DNA of 64,000 nucleotides, from assembly GCF_040703125.1 (NCBI RefSeq), contig NZ_CP160035.1, positions 992,001 to 1,056,000 of the forward strand. Direction: 5' to 3'. The notes under the pieces were generated by a model. It saw only the letters and a program-made list of their open reading frames with translations. It was not told the origin of the DNA and ran no database searches. Origin of the DNA: Flavobacterium ovatum. GTDB taxonomy: Bacteria > Bacteroidota > Bacteroidia > Flavobacteriales > Flavobacteriaceae. Positions 1-9,172 of this stretch are shown in pieces (the first letter of the stretch is position 1; the number at the start of each line of letters is the position of its first letter). Both the position numbers and the translations under genes were made by a program.

Positions 1-360
1 TTTTCTGGACATTATTGGCAAATGGAAATTATTGAAAACGAAAAAGCTTTTAAATTAACTACGACAGTTTTAGGTGTAGAAATGTGGTTAGATACAATTG
101 ACGGTGGAATATTTGATGGTTTATTAATTGCAGTTCCAAAAGATAAGTACTCCAACAGACTTTGGAAAATTGAAAAGAATAATCTTCAAAAACATTCGTT
201 TAAAATTAGTACTTTCTTAAGAGGGGAGCTAAAGTATATTGATTTGTATCAAGGAGGTGATTTTAATAATATGCCTTATCTTTCTAGTGAGTCAAGTTAT
301 TCGAATCAATATTGGGGGGTTGAAAGAACTAATGACGAAATTTTTGAATATACTTTTTAA
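1..360 (+). CDS. C-terminal part of a ricin-like beta-trefoil protein (5' end outside window)
   Basis: The frame is open to base 1 (the first codons read FSGHYWQ just before the first ATG at 22), so this is the end of a longer protein and not a complete 112-residue gene. Repeats of the form SNRLWKIEKN and SNQYWGVERT occur about 50 residues apart, with a third copy at the very start (SGHYWQM), and a block reading YIDLYQGGDFNNMPYL. This matches the QxW-type repeats of ricin-like beta-trefoil domains, which usually bind carbohydrate or serve as a surface module. The rest of the protein, and so its function, cannot be seen. The last four bases overlap the convergent thioredoxin gene. Confidence 0.6.
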   Translation, partial: FSGHYWQMEIIENEKAFKLTTTVLGVEMWLDTIDGGIFDGLLIAVPKDKYSNRLWKIEKNNLQKHSFKISTFLRGELKYIDLYQGGDFNNMPYLSSESSYSNQYWGVERTNDEIFEYTF

Positions 361-839
361 TGTATCGGAGTTTCTTTTTGACAACTGTTTAATATTGAAA
401 GCATCATTTTTGACCCCATAAAGGAATGTTTTTGAAAAAAAATAGTGTCGCTAGCCTTCAAAATAGTCAAGGTTGGGTAGGCCACTTGACCGTTTATTGT
501 CGCTAAAGCTGTGGCTAATTCATGAATTCCGGTGTTTTTTCCGGTAGGAACGAATTTGAAACGATGGTTATTGTAAACAATATCATTTTTGGTTTCAGCA
601 TCGAAGCTAATAAAATAGAAATTGTTATTAAGTTCACTTATGGTTTCTTCATTTTTGAAAGTGGAGTTTTCCATCATTTTGCAATACTTACACCAAGAAG
701 TGTGGATGAAAACAACAATTGGTTTGGGTTTTACCTTCGATAACTGAGCTACTTCTTCAAAACTATACACTCTCAATTGGGCAAAACCTGATGGAATTAC
801 CCAAAATAGAATCAATAATATAAATATTTTTTTCTTCAT
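357..839 (-). CDS. Secreted thioredoxin-fold protein
   Basis: A 160-residue protein with a signal peptide (residues 1-20, ending GFAQ) and a thioredoxin-type active site WCKYC at about 49-53, followed by KMMENSTF as in the thioredoxin_7/DUF255-like group. It is expected to act in the periplasm as a disulfide reductase or isomerase, or to hold a metal through the Cys pair. Its start codon overlaps the stop codon of the upstream TonB receptor by one base (TAATG), so the two are almost certainly co-transcribed and translationally coupled. The substrate is unknown; the receptor with its CxxC plug motif is one candidate. Confidence 0.8.
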   Translation of the reverse strand: MKKKIFILLILFWVIPSGFAQLRVYSFEEVAQLSKVKPKPIVVFIHTSWCKYCKMMENSTFKNEETISELNNNFYFISFDAETKNDIVYNNHRFKFVPTGKNTGIHELATALATINGQVAYPTLTILKASDTIFFQKHSFMGSKMMLSILNSCQKETPIH

Positions 840-3091
840 TATTTCATAGTATAGCGCAAACCAAAAAAGCTTCGAATTCCTTGATTAGGACCATACACAT
901 AACTTGGATCAAAGGTTAAAGCGTAAGGATTGTTAGCAGTAGCTTGCACATTTCCTGCATTATCATATTCTACATTTTTATCAAAAGGATCGTTGGCTCT
1001 CGCAATTATAAACGGATTTCCTTTGTTGGGTGTCCAATTCAGTAAGTTCTTTATTCCAGCATAAATTTCGAGGTTCTTGAATTTGTTAAAAGTGAATTGA
1101 ATATTTTGAATGCTCCAAGTAGGGGCGTATTCCTTGCGCGGATCTAAAGGTCCCAAACGCGGCAAACGCATCGGACCATAGATATTTCCAGTGTAATCAA
1201 TATCTAAAAACAGTTTATTAATTCGGTAGGAGATAGCCCAGGTTCCTGAGAATTTTTCGGTTAATATTTGTTGTGTTCTTACCTCTTTTTCTTTTTTAGA
1301 GACATCCATATAAGTTGCTCCTAAAATAAATTTCAATCCATTTCCAAAAACCATATCCACATTAGTACTAATTCCTGTGGTGACTGCGTAGCCATCTAGA
1401 TTTTTATAAATAATTTGGTTGGGATTGGTGTCGTAATCTGGAATAATTGAGTTGGTAAAATAAGTGTACCATGCCGAGGTTTCAATCCCTATGAAAGTTC
1501 CGTTATTCGTATATATTTTTTTTAAGTAATTTAAGTTGGCATTGTAAGAACGCTCTGGTTTTAAGGCTTCTAAAACAATAACGTCACGGGAACCCGTAAG
1601 TGCGGCATGTTCTTCGGTAAAAAGATTGACTATTCTAAAACCAGTTCCAGTGTTGAAACGGACAATGTTGTTGTCATTCACTTTCCATTTGTAAGCAAAT
1701 CTTGGTGTAAAGATATTGCCATGGTTGCTGTTGTAATCGTATCGTGCTCCCAAAAGAATTTTGTGATTGTCATTGAAAGCAATTTCGTCCTGAACAAACA
1801 AACTTGGAATCCAGTTGATATCTGCATCGATTGTTGCAGGTGTGTTATCATTGTAATATTGATAACGGATTGCCGTTCCAAAAAGCAAATCGTGTTGGTT
1901 GATTTTTTTATCCCAAGTAAGTTGGCCAAAACCAATCCGTTGTTGTGCTAGGTAGGGAATGTCTCCATAAACCGAATTCTGATTGTGATCGGTGTAGGAA
2001 AAAGAAAGCAGCATTTTTTCGGTAAAAGGCAATTCATAAGCTCCAAGTAACTCGTAACGTTTGGTGTAAATACTTTCACCATATACTTCATCGCCGCCAC
2101 GGTATTTTTTCTCCCATTGCAATTCACCACCCCAGCGGTCCTCGTAAAAGTAACGTCCAGCTAGTGATAATAATTTGTTGCTTTTTCGATTGAAATTCCA
2201 TTTTTGAAAGATCGAAATACGGTCTTGCAGCGTAACATCCGTAAAATTATCATGGTTATTGTCAATAGGATTGCTGTAATTAAAATAATTGACACCCGTT
2301 AAAACCGATGCTGTCTTTCCTAAATTAGCTTTAAAACCCAAATCCAAATTGAGTTCTCCCCAGTCGGTTACAAAAGAATCAGCCGAAAACACAGGAGCGT
2401 TTTTAGGGTTTTTGGTAATGATATTGATTAATCCACCTACGGCTTCACTACCGTATAAAGAGGATGCTGGTCCTTTGACAATTTCAATACGTTCCAAGAG
2501 TGAGTTTGGAATTCCAGACAAACCATAAACGGTTGATAAACCACTGACAATAGGCATTCCGTCAATTAGCACTAAGGTATATGGACCTTCAAGGCCATTA
2601 ATATGAATGTCTCCGGTGTTGCAAATATTACAATTCAATTGTGGTCGGACTCCGTTTACATTTTGCAACGCTTCAAACACATTGGCTGTTGGGTTTTTTT
2701 TGAAAAAGCTAGGTTTGTAAACTTCAACAGGAACGGCACTTTCTAATCTAGTTACGGGTTTTAGAGTTCCAGTAATGACTACTTCGTCCAGTGAATTATT
2801 TTCTTTTAAGTTGAAATCAATAGTAATGTTGGTGCTGTCTAGTATTGAGATGTTTATTTTTTCAGTTTTATAACCGGTATAGGATGCAATTATTTCATAA
2901 TTTCCTATAGCCGTATTTTGAAAGGAATAGTTTCCGTTGCCATCTGTGACAGTAGTTTTGTTAGCTTTTTTTAAAATTACATTAGCAAAGGGTAATGGAC
3001 TATTTCCGCCTAAAACAACGCCCTTAATACTGGTCTGCGCCATAGTTATGCTACTGATTAATAAGCAGAAACCGAGAATTAGATTTTTCAC
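839..3091 (-). CDS. TonB-dependent outer membrane receptor with carboxypeptidase-like N-terminal domain
   Basis: A 750-residue receptor. Signal peptide 1-18, carboxypeptidase-regulatory-like beta-sandwich about 20-95, TonB-box-like DEVVITGT at 102-109, plug domain about 115-235 with the typical GPASSLYGSEAVGG segment, then a beta-barrel ending in aromatic-rich strands. The plug has an unusual CNIC pair at 154-157, just before GDIHINGLEG. It takes up a small ligand, probably a metal or metal complex: it is divergent from an Nramp metal transporter and a DtxR-type regulator gene, and a palindrome covers its promoter. The exact ligand (Fe, Mn, Cu or a chelate) cannot be told from sequence. It is followed by a coupled thioredoxin-like gene. 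Confidence 0.85.
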   Translation of the reverse strand: MKNLILGFCLLISSITMAQTSIKGVVLGGNSPLPFANVILKKANKTTVTDGNGNYSFQNTAIGNYEIIASYTGYKTEKINISILDSTNITIDFNLKENNSLDEVVITGTLKPVTRLESAVPVEVYKPSFFKKNPTANVFEALQNVNGVRPQLNCNICNTGDIHINGLEGPYTLVLIDGMPIVSGLSTVYGLSGIPNSLLERIEIVKGPASSLYGSEAVGGLINIITKNPKNAPVFSADSFVTDWGELNLDLGFKANLGKTASVLTGVNYFNYSNPIDNNHDNFTDVTLQDRISIFQKWNFNRKSNKLLSLAGRYFYEDRWGGELQWEKKYRGGDEVYGESIYTKRYELLGAYELPFTEKMLLSFSYTDHNQNSVYGDIPYLAQQRIGFGQLTWDKKINQHDLLFGTAIRYQYYNDNTPATIDADINWIPSLFVQDEIAFNDNHKILLGARYDYNSNHGNIFTPRFAYKWKVNDNNIVRFNTGTGFRIVNLFTEEHAALTGSRDVIVLEALKPERSYNANLNYLKKIYTNNGTFIGIETSAWYTYFTNSIIPDYDTNPNQIIYKNLDGYAVTTGISTNVDMVFGNGLKFILGATYMDVSKKEKEVRTQQILTEKFSGTWAISYRINKLFLDIDYTGNIYGPMRLPRLGPLDPRKEYAPTWSIQNIQFTFNKFKNLEIYAGIKNLLNWTPNKGNPFIIARANDPFDKNVEYDNAGNVQATANNPYALTFDPSYVYGPNQGIRSFFGLRYTMK

Positions 3092-3122
3092 AATTATATT
3101 TTAGTGTTTGTTTAAATAAATA

Positions 3123-3158
3123 TTTAGGCAAATCTAAAAATTATATTTTATAAAACAA
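3123..3158 (-). promoter_or_regulatory. Promoter of the TonB receptor with overlapping palindrome (candidate DtxR/MntR operator)
   Basis: On the minus strand TTG (3156-3158) is followed after 19 bases by TAGATTTG (3129-3136), a full match to the flavobacterial TTG / TAnnTTTG promoter. A palindrome TTTAG-N6-CTAAA (3123-3138) covers the -7 element completely. A repressor bound there would block the promoter. The DtxR-family gene 2 kb away is the obvious candidate; that link is inference. Confidence 0.55.
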
Positions 3159-3169
3159 AAAAATACATT

Positions 3170-3177
3170 TATATTTG
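3170..3177 (+). promoter_or_regulatory. -7 element of the Nramp promoter
   Basis: TATATTTG matches the flavobacterial TAnnTTTG element and ends 16 bases before the Nramp ATG, implying a very short leader. No TTG lies at the usual distance upstream. The right end ATTTGCCT (3173-3180) is an inverted copy of AGGCAAAT (3126-3133) in the palindrome region, so one factor might contact both promoters. Confidence 0.4.
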
Positions 3178-3193
3178 CCTCAAACTGTTAATA

Positions 3194-5065
3194 ATGAGCA
3201 AGTCTTTAGAAGAAGTAAACGAATCTGTTTCGGCGGGAAACCAGAAATCGGTTTTTAAAAAAATATTAGCCTTTTTTGGTCCAGCTTACTTAATCAGTGT
3301 TGGATATATGGATCCAGGAAACTGGGCAACGGATATTGCAGGAGGAAGCCAGTTTGGGTATTCCTTGCTTTGGGTGTTATTGATGAGTAATATTATGGCG
3401 TTGCTGTTACAAAGTCTTAGTGCTCGTTTGGGAATTGTTACCCAACGGGATTTAGCGCAAGCCTCGCGCGAAACTTATTCTCCTTTTATCAATTACATTC
3501 TTTATTTTTTGGCGGAGATTGCCATTGCAGCCTGTGATTTAGCCGAAGTATTGGGAATGGCTATTGGTCTTAATTTATTGTTTGGAATTTCGCTAATTGA
3601 TGGTGTCCTCATAACTGTTTTAGACACCTTTTTGTTGCTATTTTTAATTAATAAAGGAATTCGAAAAATGGAAGCTTTTATTATTACTTTAGTTACTGTA
3701 ATTGGAGTTTCATTCATTTTCGAAATGATTTTTGCACAACCTGAAATGGATAAAGTATTGTTAGGATTGATTCCAACAATGCCTACAGAAACCGCTTTGT
3801 ATATTGCCATTGGTATCATTGGAGCTACGGTAATGCCTCATAATCTATACTTACATTCATCTTTGGTGCAAACCCGAAAATTTAACCGTTCCAAAGCTGG
3901 AATTAAGCAAGCCTTGAAGTATAATTTTATCGACTCAACTATTGCTTTGAACTTGGCTTTCTTTGTCAATGCAGCTATTTTAATATTGGCAGCCGCTACA
4001 TTTTATAAAAACGGAATGTTTCAAGTAGCTGAAATTCAAGATGCACACCAGTTTTTAGAACCGCTTTTGGGAACTAAATGGGCACCAATATTATTTGCCG
4101 TTGCTTTGATTGCGGCGGGACAAAGTTCAACTATTACTGGAACATTGGCTGGACAAATTATAATGGAAGGGTATTTAAATCTAAGAATTCAACCTTGGGT
4201 ACGACGCATCATCACACGTTCGATTGCAATTGTGCCTGCTGTAATTGTGATTACCATTTTTGGAGAAGGAGTTACTGGAAAATTGTTGATTTTAAGTCAA
4301 GTGATTTTAAGTTTACAATTGGGTTTTGCGATCATTCCGTTAATCCATTTTGTGAGTGATAAGACTAAAATGAAAGGGTTTCATATTAGTAAATTGACCC
4401 AAATTGCTTCTTGGATTGTGGCAACTATTATTGTAGTCCTGAATGCTAAATTAGTTTTGGACGAAATCAATGGCTGGTTGGAAACTTCAGATAATCCTAT
4501 GGTGCTATGGTTGACTGTTGTGCCCTTGGCTTTTAGCTTTTTAATTTTATTACTTTATATTGTTTTTAAACCTCTTTTTGATAAGTCTAAAATAACGATT
4601 CAAAACCATTCTCCTCATCATTTAAAATTGCAATTTCCGAAAGCGAAAACCTATTCGAAAAAGGATATTGCAGTAACAGTAGATTTTTCGTCAGCAGATG
4701 AGATAGCTCTAAATAACGCTTTTGAATTGGGAGGAAAAGAGGCCGTTTATACTTTAATTCATGTGGTTGAAACTGTAGGAGCCCTAGTTTATGGTGACGA
4801 TGCAGACGATCATGAGACATCCGTTGATGAGAAATTATTGAAGCAGTACGAAGAAATGTTAGTTGAAAAAGGTTTTAAAGTCAGTTGCCAATTAGGTTTT
4901 GGTACTCCAGACAAAGTGATTCCTAAGATTATTAATAAAGGTAATTTTGACGTATTGGTTATGGGAACCCATGGACATACAGGTTTCAAAGATTTAATTT
5001 TTGGTACAACTGTAGATAAATTACGCCACAAAATTTCAATACCTTTGTTGATTGTTAAGAAGTGA
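3194..5065 (+). CDS. mntH: Nramp-family divalent metal transporter fused to a universal stress protein domain
   Basis: A 623-residue protein. Residues about 25-460 are an Nramp permease with the metal-binding DPGN motif (40-43) in TM1 and MPHN (214-217) in TM6. Residues about 485-623 form a cytoplasmic UspA domain ending with the ATP-binding pattern G-x2-G-x9-G-T (GTHGHTGFKDLIFGTT). Nramp proteins of this type import Mn2+ or Fe2+ with protons. The Usp tail is known in a subset of Bacteroidota Nramp proteins and may let nucleotide state tune transport (inference). The next gene downstream encodes a DtxR-like metalloregulator. The symbol reflects the family; Mn versus Fe preference is not shown. 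Confidence 0.85.
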   Translation: MSKSLEEVNESVSAGNQKSVFKKILAFFGPAYLISVGYMDPGNWATDIAGGSQFGYSLLWVLLMSNIMALLLQSLSARLGIVTQRDLAQASRETYSPFINYILYFLAEIAIAACDLAEVLGMAIGLNLLFGISLIDGVLITVLDTFLLLFLINKGIRKMEAFIITLVTVIGVSFIFEMIFAQPEMDKVLLGLIPTMPTETALYIAIGIIGATVMPHNLYLHSSLVQTRKFNRSKAGIKQALKYNFIDSTIALNLAFFVNAAILILAAATFYKNGMFQVAEIQDAHQFLEPLLGTKWAPILFAVALIAAGQSSTITGTLAGQIIMEGYLNLRIQPWVRRIITRSIAIVPAVIVITIFGEGVTGKLLILSQVILSLQLGFAIIPLIHFVSDKTKMKGFHISKLTQIASWIVATIIVVLNAKLVLDEINGWLETSDNPMVLWLTVVPLAFSFLILLLYIVFKPLFDKSKITIQNHSPHHLKLQFPKAKTYSKKDIAVTVDFSSADEIALNNAFELGGKEAVYTLIHVVETVGALVYGDDADDHETSVDEKLLKQYEEMLVEKGFKVSCQLGFGTPDKVIPKIINKGNFDVLVMGTHGHTGFKDLIFGTTVDKLRHKISIPLLIVKK

Positions 5066-5110
5066 TTTTGAGTTAAAAATCAAGATTAGTTAATCCTCTA
5101 TTTATTTCCC

Positions 5111-5764
5111 ATGACGCATTCTGAAGAAAATTACCTAAAAGCCATTTATCATTTAACTACTAATACGAATGCAGATGTGAGCACGAACTCCATTGCTGAA
5201 ACGATGGAGACTAAAGCCTCCTCAGTTACGGATATGCTTAAAAAATTGGCTGAAAAAGATTTAGTTAATTATAAGAGATATCAAGGGGTTTCCTTAACGG
5301 ATAAAGGAAGAATGGCCGCTAAAATGATTGTACGCAAACACCGCCTTTGGGAGGTTTTTTTGGTTGAAAAACTAGATTTCTCTTGGGATGAGGTACATGA
5401 TATAGCGGAACAATTGGAGCATATTAAATCTGAGAAATTGATTAACAAACTCGATGATTTTTTGGGTAACCCTACAGAAGATCCTCATGGAGATCCAATT
5501 CCAGATGCACAAGGTCAAATTCAAAAAATAGAAAAGCAATTGTTGTCGGAATTAATTATTGGACAAACGGGTATTTGCGTAGGCGTAAAAGATACTTCTT
5601 CAGAGTTTTTAAAATATCTTGATAAACAAGAAATATCATTAGGATCTCAAATTGAATTTTTAGACAAAGAACAATTTGATTTATCTTTAAAAATTAAAGT
5701 GGACAGTAAAATTTTGAGTATTTCAAATAAAATTGCCAGTAATATTTTTATAAAGTTAAATTAG
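5111..5764 (+). CDS. DtxR/MntR-family metal-dependent transcriptional regulator
   Basis: A 217-residue protein with an N-terminal winged helix (about 1-60; SVTDMLKKLAEKDLVNYKRYQGVSLT split over helix and wing), a dimerisation/metal domain (about 65-140, with the conserved HRLWEVFLVEKL and DPHGDPIP segments) and a C-terminal FeoA/SH3-like domain (about 145-217). Regulators of this family bind Mn2+ or Fe2+ and repress metal uptake genes. It starts 45 bases after the Nramp gene and is probably co-transcribed with it. The palindrome over the divergent TonB receptor promoter is a plausible operator. Confidence 0.85.
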   Translation: MTHSEENYLKAIYHLTTNTNADVSTNSIAETMETKASSVTDMLKKLAEKDLVNYKRYQGVSLTDKGRMAAKMIVRKHRLWEVFLVEKLDFSWDEVHDIAEQLEHIKSEKLINKLDDFLGNPTEDPHGDPIPDAQGQIQKIEKQLLSELIIGQTGICVGVKDTSSEFLKYLDKQEISLGSQIEFLDKEQFDLSLKIKVDSKILSISNKIASNIFIKLN

Positions 5765-5900
5765 CTTTTCTTTTTTTTGTAACTTGTTTAGTATAATAAC
5801 TAACGTTATTTATGAAATGAGCATGAACTAGATTGGCTGTAAATACGAATGATGATGTGCAAATTACATTTGACCAATAAAAAACAATAAATATCTACAT

Positions 5901-6569
5901 ATGAAAAGCAAGTTTGTATTAGTTGCCTTATTCGCTTATAGCTTTGGGTTTTCACAAGCTCTAAGCCCAATAGCTGTTACTCAAAGCATGAGTAAAGGAA
6001 TGCAACCAGGAGTTGAAGTTTTTATTCCAAATGTTTCCGATGATAATCTAGAAGATGCCATCAAGGACATTACGAAACCCTATAAAGGAAAAACTAGAAA
6101 AATAAAACGTACCGATGAAACGTTTATCGATAACGCCCTAATTCAGGAAATTAGTGCTAATATGATTGATATTCATCAGTTGCTTGAAAAGGGAGACAAT
6201 GGTTATAAATACACTGTTTTTTTTAACCTTGGAGGTGTTTTTCTTGACAATGGGTATAGTGCTGAAAAGTTTGCATATGCTACTGATTTGGTAAAACGAA
6301 TTGCCATGAGAGCTTCAGAATTGAGAATGAATGAAATTCTAAAAAAGGAAAACAAAGCTTTAGAGAAACTCGAAGATGATAAAAAAGATTTGATGAAAGA
6401 CAATGAGAAAGCGGCGAAGGATATTCAAAAAGCCAAAGATTTGGTAGCAAAAAAAGAAATTGCTATTGAAGACAACATTAAAATGACGGAAAATAAAGCT
6501 AGTGAAATCGAAAAACAACGTCAGAAAGTAATTGAATTTCAAAATCAAAAAGTACTTTTTGTGAGATAA
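5901..6569 (+). CDS. Secreted coiled-coil protein of unknown function
   Basis: A 222-residue protein with a signal peptide (1-18, ending GFSQ). The middle part (about 20-135) looks globular. Residues about 140-215 are rich in K, E, D and A with long heptad-like stretches and should form a coiled coil. I do not recognise a family. It is likely periplasmic or surface-attached. It stands alone between the DtxR gene and a clear terminator, so it is probably monocistronic. No motif gives a function. Confidence 0.65.
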   Translation: MKSKFVLVALFAYSFGFSQALSPIAVTQSMSKGMQPGVEVFIPNVSDDNLEDAIKDITKPYKGKTRKIKRTDETFIDNALIQEISANMIDIHQLLEKGDNGYKYTVFFNLGGVFLDNGYSAEKFAYATDLVKRIAMRASELRMNEILKKENKALEKLEDDKKDLMKDNEKAAKDIQKAKDLVAKKEIAIEDNIKMTENKASEIEKQRQKVIEFQNQKVLFVR

Positions 6570-6591
6570 AAAAAATCTTACTGAAGATGAA

Positions 6592-6635
6592 AAACCGCAA
6601 AGGTGAATCAAATGATTTACTTTGCGGTTTTTTTT
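6592..6635 (+). terminator. Rho-independent terminator
   Basis: The 11-base arm AAACCGCAAAG is repeated inverted 17 bases later and followed by a run of T. It lies 22 bases after the coiled-coil protein gene. Confidence 0.85.
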
Positions 6636-6773
6636 ATGATTTCACCAATAGTCCTTCAATTTGTTTTATCAAATCGAGAGTAGTCGAGATTCATTATTAC
6701 TTATAAGCAAGGTTTCGATTGCGCTACCTATGACGTTTTGGTTTAAATACCTGATTTACATATACTTAAAAAA

Positions 6774-6807
6774 ACACACCCCCCTAGCCCCTCTCAAGAG
6801 GGGAATT
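6774..6807. repeat. Palindromic intergenic repeat element
   Basis: A CCCCTAGCCCCTCTCAAGAG block with a short inverted arm (CCCCTCT / AGAGGGG) stands out as C-rich in AT-rich surroundings. It looks like a dispersed intergenic repeat of the type common in flavobacteria. The rest of 6636-6939 shows no gene I can support; an 86-codon frame crossing it has no coding signal. Confidence 0.45.
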
Positions 6808-6939
6808 AGAAGTGCTAACATTCAAATAACGTCATTTTATATTGCTTTTTTTAGAATAAAAATTACTCCTCGATGTGACAAAAAACAGATTGGACTATAT
6901 TGTACTAGTTTTGGGTATTAATTCAATATACATATAGTA

Positions 6940-7065
6940 TTAATGACAACCACAGTCGTCGTCACTACCACAGTTCTTTTTTGATTTTTTCTTTTTCCAG
7001 AAAAACTTCTTGATTAAAAAAGCAAGGGCAAATCCTAATGCTGCGAAAGCTAAAAATTCTTGCAT
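6940..7065 (-). CDS. FeoB-associated Cys-rich membrane protein
   Basis: A 41-residue protein: MQEFLAFAALGFALAFLIKK gives one membrane helix, then a Lys-rich stretch, then a tail NCGSDDDCGCH with three Cys and a terminal His. This is the layout of the small FeoB-associated Cys-rich proteins (a FeoC-like position in Bacteroidota). Its start lies 6 bases after the feoB stop, so it is the third gene of the feoA-feoB unit. It may chaperone or sense iron at the FeoB pore; that role is inference. Confidence 0.8.
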   Translation of the reverse strand: MQEFLAFAALGFALAFLIKKFFWKKKKSKKNCGSDDDCGCH

Positions 7066-7071
7066 ACTATT

Positions 7072-9171
7072 TTATTTTAAAAGTTGAAAAGCGATTAGCG
7101 CTACTACATATGCAAACCCACTCATAAAAATTAATTGACCTAATGGCCATTTCCAAGAATTTGTTTCTTTACGAGTTATGGCAAGCGTACTAGCACATTG
7201 CATGGCAAAGGCATAAAATAACAATAACGAAATTCCAGAAGCAAAATTGAAGATTTTCTTACCTGTTATAGGGTTGATTTCAGCTCCCATTTTGTTTTTG
7301 ATTGTATCTTCGTTGTCTGATCCACCCACGCTATAAATGGTGGCTAATGTCCCTACAAATACTTCTCTAGCGGCAAATGAACTGATGACGGCAATGCCTA
7401 TCTTCCAGTCATAGCCAAGAGGTGAAATGGCGGGTTCAATACTTTTACCCATTATCCCAATGTAAGAGTTCTCTAATTTGAAAGCAGAAATTTTGTTATT
7501 CATTTCAGTTTCACCAATTTGGCTGTTCTCTGTTTTTGAACGCAAGATACTATCAGCATCATTGAATTTTTTGCCAGGTCCATATGACGCTAAAAACCAT
7601 AAAATGATCGAAATGGCCAAGATGATTTTACCAGCTCCAAAAACAAAAGCTTTGGTTTTTTCAATCACATTAATGGCAACGTTTTTGAACATTGGTAATT
7701 TGTAGTTCGGCATTTCCACTACAAAAAATGTTTTACCTTTGATTTTCATGATTTTGTTTAAAGCATAAGCTGAAAATATAGCCATTCCAAAACCTAATAA
7801 ATACAATAACATCAAGGTCAATCCTTGTAAATTCAAGAAACCAAATATATATTCATCTGGAATTACTAAGGCAATAATGATGGCGTAAACTGGTAATCTA
7901 GCCGAACAAGTGGTAAATGGAGTTACAAGGATGGTAATTAAACGTTCTTTCCAGTTCTCGATATTACGTGTTGCCATAATCGCAGGAATAGCACAAGCAG
8001 TTCCAGAAATCAATGGGACGACACTTTTGCCTGATAACCCAAACTTTCGCATGATTTTGTCCATCAAAAATACTACTCGGCTCATGTATCCACTTTCTTC
8101 TAATATGGAAATAAACAGAAACAGAAATGCAATTTGAGGAATAAAAATCAATATTCCACCAATTCCAGGGATGATTCCTTCAGATAATAAATCTGTAAAA
8201 ACGCCCTCTGGTAAATGTTTCGATGCTGATGAACTCAAGGAAGCAAAGCTAGTGTCGATAAATTCCATTGGAATTTTGGACCATTCAAAAATCGACTGGA
8301 AAATGATAAATAAAATGGCAAAGAAAATAGCGTAACCCCAAACTTTATGAGTTAATACACGGTCTAGCTTACTACGAAAATCTTTGGCAATGGATATGTC
8401 AACTTTTAACCCTTCCTTCAATACATCATTGATGAACTGGTATCTTTTGATCGTTTCTTTTTGTTGCAAACGCTTTAAATCAGAATGCGATTTGGTAAAC
8501 GAACTTTTAATTTCTTTACGCTCCAAGTTCAAGAAGTTTACATCTTGTGTAATTACTAACCACAATTTATAAAGTAATTGATTTGGAAATGCTTTGCGCA
8601 AGCTGTCAAAATATTCTGGTTCAATGACTGAAGCATTCAAACAAGGTTCGCTTGATATGGTTTTATAGGTGATGATCAATTTTTTCAACTCGGCAATTCC
8701 AAAACCTTTTCGGGAACTTACTAGGGCAATTTTTGTTTTCAAATGCTCTTCTAGATACGGAATATCTAGTGTAATTCCTTTTTGTTCCATTCTATCTGCC
8801 ATGTTGATGACTAAGATAGTTGGGATTTCAAGGTCTTTGATTTGGGTAAAAAGCAGTAAATTTCTTTTTAGATTTTCCACATCCGTTACTACAAGGGCAA
8901 CGTCTGGATATAATTTATCATTTTTATTTAATAGCAGTTCTATAACTACATTCTCGTCAATCGAACTGGCGTTAAGGCTATATGTCCCTGGTAAATCAAG
9001 GATATTAGCTTTGATGTTATTAGGTAATTTGCAAAAACCAATCTTCTTTTCAACGGTAATGCCTGGGTAATTCCCCACTTGTTGGTTTAATCCAGTTAAT
9101 TGGTTGAAAACAGAAGTTTTCCCCACGTTAGGATTTCCTATTAAGGCAACATTGATGTTTTCGTTAATCAT
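7072..9171 (-). CDS. feoB: Ferrous iron transport protein B
   Basis: A 699-residue protein. The N-terminal G-protein domain has the P-loop GNPNVGKTS (12-20), the G3 motif DLPGTY near 60 and the G4 motif NMAD near 125. A helical spacer follows, then from about 275 a membrane region with two Gate domains (SGTACAIPAIMATRN and AAREVFVGTLA). It moves Fe2+ into the cytoplasm. It starts one base after feoA, and a small Cys-rich membrane protein follows it. Confidence 0.97.
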   Translation of the reverse strand: MINENINVALIGNPNVGKTSVFNQLTGLNQQVGNYPGITVEKKIGFCKLPNNIKANILDLPGTYSLNASSIDENVVIELLLNKNDKLYPDVALVVTDVENLKRNLLLFTQIKDLEIPTILVINMADRMEQKGITLDIPYLEEHLKTKIALVSSRKGFGIAELKKLIITYKTISSEPCLNASVIEPEYFDSLRKAFPNQLLYKLWLVITQDVNFLNLERKEIKSSFTKSHSDLKRLQQKETIKRYQFINDVLKEGLKVDISIAKDFRSKLDRVLTHKVWGYAIFFAILFIIFQSIFEWSKIPMEFIDTSFASLSSSASKHLPEGVFTDLLSEGIIPGIGGILIFIPQIAFLFLFISILEESGYMSRVVFLMDKIMRKFGLSGKSVVPLISGTACAIPAIMATRNIENWKERLITILVTPFTTCSARLPVYAIIIALVIPDEYIFGFLNLQGLTLMLLYLLGFGMAIFSAYALNKIMKIKGKTFFVVEMPNYKLPMFKNVAINVIEKTKAFVFGAGKIILAISIILWFLASYGPGKKFNDADSILRSKTENSQIGETEMNNKISAFKLENSYIGIMGKSIEPAISPLGYDWKIGIAVISSFAAREVFVGTLATIYSVGGSDNEDTIKNKMGAEINPITGKKIFNFASGISLLLFYAFAMQCASTLAITRKETNSWKWPLGQLIFMSGFAYVVALIAFQLLK

Positions 9172-9172
9172 T

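Noticed and set aside
6661..6921. 86-codon plus-strand frame
   Set aside because: It spans a C-rich dispersed repeat (HTPLAPLKRG is the translated repeat), lacks any family pattern, and lies between a terminator and the convergent FeoB-associated gene.
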